From NCBI GenBank assembly GCA_963575745.1, contig CAUYUJ010017906.1:82501-146500 (forward strand): a DNA stretch of 64,000 nt, given 5' to 3'. This DNA is from Prorocentrum cordatum (Eukaryota > Sar > Dinophyceae > Prorocentrales > Prorocentraceae). Both the position numbers and the translations under genes were made by a program. Under the pieces are notes generated by a model. The model was not told where the DNA came from and searched no databases. It worked only from the letters and a program-made list of their open reading frames with translations. Shown here piece after piece: positions 41,981 to 50,546 of this stretch. The number at the start of each line of letters is the position of its first letter. Position 1 is the first letter of the stretch.

Positions 41981-42169
41981 GGGGAACGAAGAATGACATA
42001 AAACAGAAAACTCGGAGGTCGCGCGGATTTCCCGGATCAGCGTGACCCCTCCCTGCGCGCGGAGCGCGCCAGGGGCGGCGCCGGAGGCGCCGCCAGGGGG
42101 CCCCAGCGCCGATCCGAGAGATCCGCGCGGACCTCCAAGTTTTTATGTTTATGTCACTTCTTGTTCCCC
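41981..42169. mobile_element. Family C element
   Basis: GGGGAACGAAGAATGACATA ... TGTCACTTCTTGTTCCCC, GC core GGCGCCGGAGGCGCC. Paralogous to the 42675 copy (same insertion, older than the segment duplication). Confidence 0.85.
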
Positions 42170-42467
42170 TAACCAGGGAGGGGGGGCCCATGCCAAGAAA
42201 CACCCTGCTTGCCTCCAGTGACGAACCAACAACGCACACCCATATCCATGGGGGGTCGGAGAGGGCTATGGGTGCGTGTTGTCGGATGGGGGTCCCCGCT
42301 CGAACGGGAGCGTTCCCCAGGGTCCGACAACCCACACCCATACCCATAGCCAGTCCTCCTCCCAACGACCCCCCTATGGGTATGGGTGTATTGTTCGTTC
42401 GTCATCCAGGGTGCCCTGGGTTTCTTGGGCTTCGGTGATTGTGCGATGGAGAGCGCGACGTTCTTTC

Positions 42468-42990
42468 ACCCAGGACTCGGACCTCCAAGACGCACCGGTC
42501 GGGGTTGGATAGACCTCCTACCCTGACACGTCGATTAGTGAATTGGCCGTTTTCGGTTCGCGAGAGGGCGTCACGGCCGTTCTTCTTGCGGGTCCAGGTC
42601 CGTCAGTTTTGGTCCTAGGCCGTTTTCACTAAAGGGAGGTTTACAAAAGGGAGGTTTGTCCACCGCCGAACCAGCAGGGGAACGAAGGATGACATAAACA
42701 TAAAAACTCGGAGGCCCGCGCGGATTTCTCGGGTCGGCGCTGGGGCCCCCTCCCTGGCGCGCGGAGCGCGCCAGGGGCGGCGCCGGAGGCGCCGCCAGGG
42801 GGCCCCAGCGCCGATCCGAGAGATCCGCGCGGACCTCCAAGTTTTTATGTTTATGTCACTTCTTGTTCCCCTAACCAGGGGGGGCCCATGCCAAGAAACA
42901 CCCTGCTTGCCTCCAGGGTGCCCTGGGTTTCTTGGGCTTCGGTGACTGTGCGACGGAGAGCGCGACGTTCTTTCACCCATGATCAGTGGA
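42468..42990 (+). repeat. Intronic duplicated segment, copy 2
   Basis: Partner of 41556-42480. The part 42888-43060 recurs a third time at 59819-59970. Confidence 0.8.
42675..42872. mobile_element. Family C element
   Basis: The arms are nearly perfect over 70 bp. AACCAG flanks it at 42669-42674 and 42873-42878. Confidence 0.9.
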
Positions 42991-43264
42991 CGTCCTGGGG
43001 TCTCAGGGTTGGGTTTCTGGTGGAAGGTTTCTTGTGGACTGGCCTCCGCTGTACAGTCGGACCGAGGTACACGATCGAGGTCGGTTCGGGAAGGGTGCCC
43101 TACTGTTCTTCGTGCTTGTTGGATGTTCGTGTGCACCTTGGGGAGGGTACCCTTGGATGTTTGGCTTGTCTTGGCCGACGTAGGGTCTCCTGTTCTTGAG
43201 GGATGCTCTTCTGGCCTAGGTCCGATTGTCGCTGGGGTCGGAGGATCGAGGTTTGAGGCTTTCG

Positions 43265-43400
43265 GGCGTTTTCGTCGGTTCGCGGCGGCTTTCCAGCCGC
43301 GGGGTGCTCTCCGGCAGCTGCGCCTCGCCGAGGGCGTCCCGGGGGTGTCTGGATGGTCCTGAACGGCCGCCAGAGAGCCGAGTTGTGGTTCGAAGGCGAA
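43265..43400 (-). repeat. Dispersed repeat, minus copy 2
   Basis: Reverse complement has CTCTCTGGCGGCCGTTCAGG and CTCGGCGAGGCGCAGCTGCC (compare 33.5 and 40.1 kb). Confidence 0.6.
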
Positions 43401-43557
43401 AGTCGCGCCGCATCGCCGTTGCGGCTCTATGCGGAGCCCGATTTTCTCCACGCCGACATCGCCGAAGCGCCGCCGACGTATCGCCGATGCATCGGCGACG
43501 CGGCGCGATACTCCGACCCCGTCTACCCGGACCCCATCTAGGAGACCTCTAGGGCCC

Positions 43558-43586
43558 CCACACGGCGTGGTGACCACGCCGTGTGG
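43558..43586. repeat. Perfect 14-bp-arm palindrome
   Basis: CCACACGGCGTGGT, G, ACCACGCCGTGTGG. CCGCGCGGT boxes related to 17.0 kb follow to 43760. Confidence 0.8.
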
Positions 43587-43768
43587 TGAGTCAGGGGGGA
43601 TTTGGGGGCACCGCGCGGTCTTGGGACTCCTGGGGGCACCTCATGCGACCAGGGCCTCCGAGGCCCCAAGGCCGTGCGGTGAAGGACCGCGCGGTGAGGC
43701 CCCTTGGGACTTCGAGGCCCCCGCGCGGCCCGTCACCGCACCGCCCCCGGGACCCCCGAGAGGAGCAG

Positions 43769-43841
43769 AGCTGGCAGGGCGCTGCCCACCCGGTGGCGCC
43801 GCTGCCGTGGCGGGGCGGCAAGCCTCGGGGAGCCAAAAGCG
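43769..43841 (+). CDS. Exon candidate between GT25-like blocks
   Basis: GAGAGGAGCAG|AGCTGG; product SWQGAAHPVAPLPWRGGKPR then GAKS in phase 0, with GC-rich third positions. It ends near AGCG|GCACGC (GC donor). The position fits the variable loop between LGYG and the conserved Tyr block of family 25, but the exon has no diagnostic motif. Confidence 0.35.
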
Positions 43842-43849
43842 GCACGCGG

Positions 43850-44012
43850 ACGCGGAGTTCCGGGGCTCTGCGCGGAGTCCTCGGCCCCGCGCCCGAGCCC
43901 CCTGGCGGCACCTCCGGCGCCTGCCCCTGGCGGGCGCTCCGCGCGCCAGGGGTGACTCTGGGGGCCCCAGCGCCGGTCCGAGGACTCCGCGCGGGCCTCG
44001 GAGAGCGCTGCT
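43850..44012. mobile_element. Family C element, diverged
   Basis: GGGGCTCTGCGCGGAGTCCT and GTCCGAGGACTCCGCGCGGG arms; core GCGCTCCGCGCGCCAGGGG. Confidence 0.6.
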
Positions 44013-44040
44013 GCGCACGCCGCCCTCTGCTCCTCGGAAG

Positions 44041-44256
44041 CCCGCCGTCTGGGGCCTCCAGTGCTACCGCCTCCGCCGCGCGGCCCGGCTGCGGCTCGTC
44101 GCGTGGCTGCGCGGGGGCATCGAGGGGCTGCTGCCCGCCAAGGGCAGCCGCTGCCGCGGCTTCAAGGCGCGCCCGATCGACCGGCTCCTGCCCGCCCCGT
44201 TCGTGGCGGAGGGCGGGGCCGCGGTCGCCGTGCCACCGGCGGCCTTCCCGGGCGGC
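44041..44256 (+). CDS. Exon candidate: GT25-like block 4
   Basis: Preceded by TGCTCCTCGGAAG; product PAVWGLQCYRLRRAARLRLV then AWLRGGIEGLLPAKGSRCRG, FKARPIDRLLPAPFVAEGG and AAVAVPPAAFPGG, 72 codons in phase 0, with essentially every third position G or C. G..CY.L...A followed by PIDRLL and a VPP..F end follow the last block of family 25 (Tyr strand, D-x-x-L, then a proline-rich strand). Donor GGC|GAAGGG (GA) or G|GCGAAG (GC). With the three upstream blocks it would complete the catalytic domain. Confidence 0.55.
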
Positions 44257-44637
44257 GAAGGGAGCCCCAGACATGCGCTCGCGTCCTCAAGCAGCATCCG
44301 GGCGGGCGGTCTGTGGCCGTGGGGGCTCTCTGGGGGCCCGTGCTGGGCCCCTGGGCCATGTGCAAAGGTGGCTCGGGGTGCAAAGCCGGTCCCGGGGGAA
44401 AGGGCCGGGGCTCCGGGGTCGACCCCGCACGGAGAGAACGTGGGCATCGCATGTCCGGGCCCACATCCGCGCCCTCGCGGTCTGGATTCCGGGCGGCGCG
44501 GTCCCGCGGATACGCGGCCGCACGGGGACGTCCCGCGCGGGGCCTCCGCGACCACGCGCCCCGTGTCGGCGGGGGCCGCGGCCCAGGGGCCCGGCCCGCG
44601 AGGCCGCGGGTGCGGCTGTGCTGTGCTCGCCCACGAG
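44257..44637 (+). other. Probable intron
   Basis: GC-rich sequence between two in-frame exon candidates. Frame 1 stays open but loses the regular codon bias. It ends CTGTGCTGTGCTCGCCCACG-AG. Confidence 0.45.
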
Positions 44638-44859
44638 GCCTACCGGGCGCCGATGCTCCGCTCGCAGATCCACGAGTGGTGGGACGAGAAGATGAGCAGC
44701 GCGCTCGGGGGGCTGCTGGCCGCCATGGGCGACAGCTTCGAGGCGCTGTGGCTCACCGCGGGCGAGCGTAGCGCCGTGGGCGCGTGGCGCGCCGAGGGCC
44801 TGTGGAGGCACTGCGACGGCCTGGTGCGCTCCGAGGACTGGGTGCCGAAGCCGCGGAAG
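44638..44859 (+). CDS. Exon candidate, unknown domain
   Basis: CCACGAG|GCCTAC; product AYRAPMLRSQIHEWWDEKMS then SALGGLLAAMGDSFEALWLT and AGERSAVGAWRAEGLWRHCD, ending SEDWVPKPRK; 74 codons in phase 0. Amphipathic helices rich in Trp and Ala; no named domain. Ends GCGGAAG|GCCCCC. It follows the GT25-like block in the same frame and with the same codon bias, so it is probably the same gene. Confidence 0.6.
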
Positions 44860-44951
44860 GCCCCCTCCTCCTCCTCCTCCTCCTCCTCCTCCTCCTCCTC
44901 CTCCTCCTCCTCCTCCTCCTCCTCCTCCTCCTCCTCCTCCTCCTGCGGAAG
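44860..44951 (+). repeat. 92-bp (CTC)n intron bounded by a 13-bp direct repeat
   Basis: GCGGAAGGCCCCC occurs at 44853-44865 and 44945-44957; everything between is TCC repeat. Splicing AAG|GC...AAG|GC (GC-AG) removes exactly one repeat plus the microsatellite and restores frame (frame 1 to frame 3). Confidence 0.65.
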
Positions 44952-45038
44952 GCCCCCAAGGCTGCCGGCGCCGCGCCAGCTCCTCCGGGCGGCTCGGGCG
45001 GCCCCGGCAGCGGCACTCCTCTCGGGGGAGGCCAGGAG
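44952..45038 (+). CDS. Exon candidate: Gly/Pro/Ala-rich linker
   Basis: Reads APKAAGAAPAPPGGSGGPGS then GTPLGGGQE in phase 0 after the (CTC)n intron; GC-rich third positions. Probably a disordered linker. Possible GC donor at GAG|GCAGTC. The frame otherwise stays open to the TAA that begins the family A element at 45261. Confidence 0.5.
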
Positions 45039-45259
45039 GCAGTCTCGTCGAAGAGCCGGGCCCCATCCCGAGCCCACCGGCCCCACCCCGAGCCCCACCA
45101 CGCCACCACTCCAGTTGGAAGGGAGCAGCCCACCTCCCCATTTCGGGGGGGCAGATCGGCCAGTGGGGCCCAGGCCGCGCCGGTGGGGGTAGGGATCGGT
45201 CCAACGATGACCAACGGGGGTGTGTTGACCAGGGGGTGGGGTGGGTACCACGGCCAGTG

Positions 45260-45421
45260 TTAAGTCGGGCACGTCCCTCTACAGGAGGAATATTCACGAG
45301 TAGTCAAACATAGTACGGGGACGATTGATTTGTCGTTTACTCGTTGACTATTTTGGAATCTGCTGTTTTGCTGCTTGTTCATGTTTCCGTCCAAAGCCGA
45401 CTGTAAGAGGACATGCCCGAC
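45260..45421 (+). mobile_element. Family A, complete
   Basis: Ends TTAAGTCGGGCACGTCCCTC and CTGTAAGAGGACATGCCCGAC (21 nt inclusive of the border C). Interior has GGGGACGATTGATTTG and GACTATTTTGG, conserved in other copies. Imperfect 11-bp flanking repeat: CACGGCCAGTG (45249-45259) and CAGGGCCAGGG (45423-45433), 9 of 11 identical. Confidence 0.85.
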
Positions 45422-45565
45422 CCAGGGCCAGGGCCACGAGGCCTCCCCGGATCTCATGGCCCCCGCCATGGCTTCTCGGTGCGTGGCCCCCCGTGGCCCC
45501 TCTCCTGGGCCGCGCACGTGCCTCGGGCCCTGACCTGATCTGCGACCCCCCCCCTCTCGTGAGCC

Positions 45566-45695
45566 CTTGGCATCGCTCGGACGTGTGCATTTTTCCTTCG
45601 GCGAGGACCATCGAGGAGCATCCTTGATCATTTGGCGAAAAAACCACGCACGAAACCGAAAAAAACACAGGAAATGGACGTCCGAGCGATGGCCA
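45566..45695. mobile_element. Fold-back element family E, copy 1
   Basis: CTTGGCATCGCTCGGACGTG ... GGACGTCCGAGCGATGGCC. Flanked by GAGCC at 45561-45565 and 45696-45700. Second copy at 56333. Confidence 0.8.
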
Positions 45696-45835
45696 GAGCC
45701 GGGGGCCACGCTGGCGGGGGATGGGCACGGGGGGGAGGCAGGCATCGGCCCTCAATCGCCCATGAAGCCATGAATATCAGGCGATCGCAAACACTGAGCA
45801 AGGGGGCGTGGATTGGCGACGGGTCCCGCGAGTGT

Positions 45836-46300
45836 GTGTGTGTGTGTGTGTGTGTGTGAGTGTGAGTGTGAGTGTGAGTGTGAGTGTGAATGTGAATGTG
45901 AATGTGAATGTGAATGTGAATGTGAATGTGAATGTGAATGTGAATGTGAATGTGAATGTGAATGTGAATGTGAATGTGAATGTGAATGTGAATGTGAATG
46001 TGAATGTGAATGTGAATGTGAATGTGAATGTGAATGTGAATGTGAATGTGAATGTGAATGTGAATGTGAATGTGAAATGTGAATGTGAATGTGAATGTGA
46101 ATGTGAATGTGAATGTGAATGTGAATGTGAATGTGAATGTGAATGTGAATGTGAATGTGAATGTGTGTGTGTGTGTGTGTGGGGGGGGGGGGAAGTGTGT
46201 GTGGGAAAGTGTGTGTGGGAAAGTGTGTGTGTGTGGGAAAGTGTGTGTGTGTGTGTGTGTGGGAAGGTGTGTGTGTGTGTGTGTGGGAAAGTGTGTGTGG
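45836..46300 (+). repeat. (GT)n, (GTGAAT)n and GTGGGAAA repeats
   Basis: (GTGAAT)n runs for about 280 nt (45885-46165) with a single-base slip at 46076. It is bordered by (GT)n and then by GTGTGTGGGAAA units to 46300. Confidence 0.95.
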
Positions 46301-46390
46301 GGGGGGGAAATCGCGGGCTTTCGCCGCCGAGCGAGGCGGCACCGGCGCTGGGATCGGTCAAAGGATGACCAAAGATCGAAGAAGGAATAC

Positions 46391-46560
46391 CGCCATAAAC
46401 ATAAATGTTTGGCGCTCCGCGCGGATTTCTTGGATCCGCGCGGGGCCCCCCGTGGCGGCGCCTCCGGCGCCGCCCCTGGCGCGCTCCGCGCGGCAGGGAG
46501 GGGGGGGTCCAGCGCAGATCCCAGAAATCCGCGCCAAAAGTTTATGGTTCTGGCGCCTTC
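46391..46560. mobile_element. Family C element
   Basis: GCCATAAACATAAATGTTTG-GCGCTCCGCGCGGATTTC on the left, GAAATCCGCGCCAAAAGTTT-ATGGTTCTGGCG on the right. Confidence 0.75.
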
Positions 46561-46706
46561 TCTTCTTCTATGCCCCCTCCCCCCCCAGGAATGTGCCGAC
46601 TCGCTCTCGGGGGCCTGTCGTCGATCTCTCGGCAACCTGTCGCCGATTCCAGGTCGAGGTGTCCCCCCTGCGCCAGTCCCCCCCCCGATCGTGCGGGCAA
46701 TATTTC

Positions 46707-46880
46707 TATCCATATCCAGTGCGTCTTGGACTTTCTTGGAAGGGGCGCCGCAAGGCCGAGGCGCACTGGATATGGATAAAAATTGAGCCTTTCGGAGGCA
46801 GATATTAATCCATATCCAGTGCGCCTCATGCTTCTTGGGAAGAGAGTCCGAAACTCCAAGACGCACTGGATGTGGATATA
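46707..46880. repeat. Two fold-backs arranged as an inverted duplication
   Basis: ATCCATATCCAGTGCG opens and its inverse closes two adjacent 72-bp units (46709-46778 and 46809-46878). The outer arms match each other best (GTGCGTCTTGGA), and so do the inner arms (GTGCGCCTC), so unit 2 is an inverted copy of unit 1. Confidence 0.75.
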
Positions 46881-46894
46881 GGCATTGCCCGCAG

Positions 46895-47010
46895 ATCGCT
46901 GCCCCTCGGTGAACCCCCTGCCCTCCTGGCCGACCCCGGTGCTCCCGCTGCGCCTCCGGCGGCGGGCCACTTCGCGCGGGAGTCGGAGAGCAGCGGCCGC
47001 GACGGCGAGG
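46895..47010 (+). CDS. Exon candidate: Ala/Pro-rich segment
   Basis: Acceptor GGCATTGCCCGCAG|ATCGC; donor GGCGAGG|GTGAGC, a near-consensus pair. Product SLPLGEPPALLADPGAPAAP then PAAGHFARESESSGRDGEG. Another frame (reading through to CTC repeats at 47160) has equally GC-rich third positions, so the boundaries are uncertain. Disordered composition resembles the preceding linker exon. Confidence 0.4.
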
Positions 47011-47148
47011 GTGAGCAAGAGCGCCCCACGCGCGCCACGGGCGCGCCGGCCGCGCCGCTCGGCCGAGCGTGCCGCGGAGAGCTTCGAGCCGAGGCTGCGG
47101 GCGCTCCTGCGCCCTCGCAGCCTCCCGCCTCGGCGCTCCTCCTCCCTT

Positions 47149-47311
47149 CCGGCGCGCGCCCCCCTCCTCCTCCTCCTCGTCCTCCTCCTCCTCCTCCTCC
47201 TCCTCCTCCTCCTCCTCCTCCTCCTCCTCCTCCTCCTCCTCCCTCCTCCCTCCTCCTCCTCCTCCTCCTCCTCCTCCTCCTCCTCCTCCTCCCCTCTGCC
47301 CCCCGGCGCGC
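47149..47311 (+). repeat. (TCC)n tract bounded by CCGGCGCGC direct repeats
   Basis: CCGGCGCGC at 47149-47157 and 47303-47311 encloses about 140 nt of TCC/CTC repeat. Confidence 0.8.
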
Positions 47312-47950
47312 CAGTCACGGCCGACGTGGTCTCCTCACCACTCTCCTTGCTCTGCTTGTTGGGGAGACGTGGGCTCTTGCACAGTCCCTGGCCCCGGGGT
47401 GACCCTCTCCCTCCTTCGCTCTGCCCCCTCGTCCTGTTCTCCCCTCCCGCCCCCGCTGTCGACTAGCTACCTCCCTCGGCGCTGCCTCCTCGCGCCCCCG
47501 GGGCGTCCTCGCACGCCCTGGCCCGCGCGCCGCGGAGGGAGGGCAGCCCCGACCTTCCAGGAGGGCTACAAAACAGCACCAGGACCTCGACGTCGTCGCT
47601 CCCGTCGAGGTTTTATAGGCGGCCCAGATGGGCCTACAGGTCTGGAGGGCTATGTTCCAGCACCCCAGAAGGAGGTCAGGGATGCTGCCCCCCCCCCCCC
47701 CCAAAAAAAAAGAGGCTCAGCGAGGAGCGGTCGCCGGGTGACCACCTGGGGGGGGGGGCCGTGTGCGCGGCCCCTCTCGGGCAGGGCAGCTCGGAGCCGC
47801 GGGGGCGCCCGCGCGCGACCGCGCGCGATCTCGCGCCGCCTGCAAACCGTGTAGCTCACTCCCACCCGCCCTCCCAACACATAAGTAACACCCGAGCCTG
47901 AGCATGTTCAGCGGTCGTCTTTGGGTGGGCAGCTACTGGGGACCAAAACC
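47312..47950. other. No supported gene
   Basis: GC-rich; GACCTTCCAGGAGGGCTACA-AAACAGCACCAGGACCTCGA (47550-47590) recurs at 51715-51760 with a following GTCGAGGTTTTATAGGC block, so 47545-47690 and 51715-51850 are copies of one dispersed repeat, each containing an inverted CCTCCAGACC/GGTCTGGAGG box. No gene. Confidence 0.5.
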
Positions 47951-47954
47951 GGCC

Positions 47955-48170
47955 CCAGGTGCGCGACGCTTGGGCGAGGTGCGCCACGCGTGCCAGGGGC
48001 GCCACGCGCGCCAGGCCCCCTCTGGGGCACGAGCGTGCCAGGCACGCGTGGGGCGCCAGGTGCGCCACGTGCGCCGGGTGCGCCAGGTGTGCCGCACACT
48101 CCAGCCGCGCCGGGTGCGCCGTGTTCGGGGCACGTGCTGCGTGCGCCAGGTGCGCCTGCGCACGTGACAG
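47955..48170 (+). repeat. Minisatellite of GTGCGCCAG units
   Basis: GTGCGCCAGG, GCGCCACGCG and similar 9-10-bp units repeated about twenty times with drift. Confidence 0.8.
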
Positions 48171-48309
48171 CACACATCGGGAAAGATGTCGGCCCCCGCC
48201 ATCCTCGTCGGAAGCCAGTGCCCATCATTGTGCCTGGTGGGCCCTGCGCACAGCAGGCCACGCGCCACCACCCCCGCCGCCCCTATCAAAAGCAATGTGA
48301 CAGTGATCG

Positions 48310-48665
48310 CGGGATGGCCGCGCATGATCCAGATTTAACCGCGAATTGCATTTTGTATTGCTTCTTTGGTGTCAGGGATGGTTCTCCTGCGCGCGGCGGG
48401 GAATATGCTGGCATCCCCGTCGCCCCTGCCAAAAACAATACAAAAGGCTCGCGGGCCTCACGAACATGACCCAAGACTTTGCCTCAAAGTGTATTTGCCT
48501 TGTTTCTTGAAAGGGATGGCGGGGGGGGCCGCATCGGGTTGGCCGCGCATGCTCCAAATGTGGAGGCAGAGTGCGGTTTGTATGGTTTTTTTGAAATGGA
48601 TGGTGGGGGGCAGCCCTTATGGAGCTGGTATGGTTCCTGGTTGGACGCCGGCCGGGTGGTGGAGG
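48310..48665 (+). repeat. Three diverged tandem units of about 115 bp
   Basis: Each has GGCCGCGCATGATCCA-like start, a TTGTATTGCTTCTTT or TTGCCTTGTTTCTTG box, and a GGGATGG end. Confidence 0.5.
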
Positions 48666-49159
48666 GGGTGTAGATTAATAGGGAACAGTGATAAACCCAT
48701 CCACGAAGGGGAAGGATGGGGTTGGAACAGGAACCTTCCTAGACCACCTACGCCCAGAGGGCTGGTGGGATTCTATATGTACCGAGTCATCGCGATAGCA
48801 GGCGGTGCTTGAACAGATCCGACTCGGGCCGCATCGAAGCTCATCTTCATGCAGTGCAGACTTTGATCGATCATCGCAGGCCTTCGCAGTGGAACATTCT
48901 GCCTCTCGGATAATGTGCGGGTGCTGCTACTTGTCCTTCTGCTCCTGCTTCAATGCTCGTGACTGCCGCTTTTGGCAACCACGCTGCTCACTCTCAATCC
49001 TCCTCGTCCTCGACCTCATGTCCTCATCATTTCTCTTCGTTCAGGCCGTGCCTCACGCGTTTGGTGGCCAGGCGCATTGCTTCGCAATGCCAGCTGTGTG
49101 TTTGAGGCCTGCCGAAGGGTACGGAGCTTGCGTTCCCAGACATGCGGCGTCTGGATGTT
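48666..49159. other. No supported gene
   Basis: Lower-GC unique sequence. Plus frame 48805-49365 is open but lacks codon bias and motifs. Confidence 0.4.
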
Positions 49160-49322
49160 TTTCAAGACGGAGTCCCCAGAAGTCCCGACCTATTTCCCAG
49201 GTATCTTTTTCTGGCCCGAGTCGTTGTTTGACGGTCCCGTGGCCCAGCAAGGTCCCCGGAGGCAGAGAGGAACAGAAAGGCTGCCGTCGTGATTGCTTCA
49301 CCACGCGAACACGCCTGGGTTT
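49160..49322 (-). mobile_element. Hairpin repeat, copy 5 (inverted, diverged)
   Basis: Reverse complement retains GTCGTGATTG/CACGACGG, CTCGGGCC and ACGGGACCGTCAAACAACGA. Confidence 0.55.
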
Positions 49323-49379
49323 TTATACGGGGCGTTCCAGCAAAGGGCATTACCTCCGAGGATAGAAGGAGTTGTTTTC

Positions 49380-49480
49380 TCTTCCGCGGCGGAAGGGCGG
49401 CGGAAGTAGGGCGGGGCCGCCTCCGCCAGCGGAGGCCAGCGGAAGGCCGGCGGAAGGGGTGGCGGAAATAGAAGATACGC
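49380..49480. repeat. GGCGGAAG / CTTCCGCC boxes
   Basis: CTTCCGC and GCGGAAG alternate (CTCTTCCGCGGCGGAAGGGC, GCCTCCGCCAGCGGAGGCCA), giving nested hairpins. Confidence 0.6.
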
Positions 49481-49704
49481 CCCCAAGAGATGACGACGTT
49501 CTGGGGCTCAGGGTTTCCGAACTCGCCCATGTATGCACACATCGACGGATGCGTCCACATGTGTCTATCTGTCGATATTCATATGGGCACCTTCATATGT
49601 ATGCATGTGGATGTGTATTAATGTAAATATGTGTGTGTGTGTGCATGCATGCGTGCATGTGTGCATGTGCATGTGTCTACCTGCGTGTTCTTCCTTTGGC
49701 GCAG

Positions 49705-49822
49705 GCGCGGCGCGCCGCCGCGGAGGAGGAGCTGCCGGAGGAGCAGCGCTGGCAGCGCTGGTCCGCGGGCGAGCTGCGCGAGGAGGCCTGGGCGCGGCCG
49801 CCGCTCGGCCTGGGGCCACGGC
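49705..49822 (+). CDS. Exon candidate, Glu/Trp-rich
   Basis: Very good acceptor (TGTTCTTCCTTTGGCGCAG|GCG). Product ARRAAAEEELPEEQRWQRWS then AGELREEAWARPPLGLGPRR in phase 0, third positions all G or C. It ends near GGCG|GAGGGG (GA donor), after which an 800-nt purine tract begins. No family recognised. Confidence 0.6.
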
Positions 49823-49824
49823 GG

Positions 49825-50465
49825 AGGGGGGGGAGGAGGGAGGAGAGAGGGGAGGAGGGGGCAGCGGAGGGAGGGAGGACAAGAGCGAAGAGGGGGAGGG
49901 GGGGAGGAGGTGGAGGGCGAAGAGAGGAGGAGGAGTAGGGGGGGGAGGAGGTGGAGGCGGAGGAGAAGGAGGAGGAGGAGGAGGAGGAGGAGCAGGGAGA
50001 GGGGAGGGAGGGAGGGAGGGAGGGAGGGAGGGAGGAGGGAGGGAGGGAGGGAGGGAGGGAGGAGGAGGAGGAGGAGGGAGGAAGGGAGGGTGGGAGGGAG
50101 GGAGGAGGAGGGAGGAGGAGGGAGGAGGAGGGAGGGGGAGGGAGGGATGGGAGGAGGGAGGAGGGAGGAGGGGGGAGGGAGGGGGGAGGAGGGAGGGGGG
50201 GGTAGGGAGGAGGAGGGGTGGGAAGGAGGGAGGGAAGGAGGGAGGGAGGGAGGGGGAGGAGCAGGAGGAGGAAGTGAGAGGAGGAGGAGGAGGAGGGGGA
50301 GGGAGGGAGGGAGGGAGGGAGCGAGGGAGGGAGGGAGGGAGGAGGGAGGAGGAGGGAGGAGGTGGGAGGAGAAGGGAGGAGGGAGGAGGGAGGAGGGAGG
50401 AGAGAAGAGGAAGGAGAGAGGAGAGAGGAGAGCGATGGGGGCAGGAGGGAGAGCGAGGGGGAGGG
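49825..50465 (+). repeat. Purine tract of GGA/GGGA units
   Basis: 640 nt of G and A only, apart from a few T and C; GGGAGGGAGGGA phases alternate with GGAGGAGG. Probable intron. Confidence 0.95.
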
Positions 50466-50477
50466 TGGAAATGGGCG

Positions 50478-50546
50478 AGCGCGTGGACGATCTCGTCTTC
50501 GGCGGAATGGGCCCTGCGCGACCCCAACCCCAAGGGTTGGCCGAGG
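50478..50546 (+). CDS. Exon candidate within the purine tract
   Basis: An island with coding bias between two purine tracts: AWTISSSAEWALRDPNPKGW. Another frame (GERVDDLVFGGMGPARPQPQ) is also open but with poorer third-position bias. Boundaries not resolved. Confidence 0.35.

Larger units (their letters stand above)
41556..42480 (+). repeat. Intronic duplicated segment, copy 1
   Basis: Shares three blocks with 42468-42990: GACTCGGGCCTCCAAG...ACACGTCGATTA; TCAGTTTTGTCCTAGGCCGT to the family C element; and AAGAAACACCCTGCTTGCCT...GTGCGATGGAGAGCGCGACG. It carries the family B insertion that copy 2 lacks. Confidence 0.8.

Noticed and set aside
45628-46866. 412-codon minus-strand ORF of Thr-His and Thr-Phe repeats
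   Set aside because: A translation of (GTGAAT)n and (GT)n.
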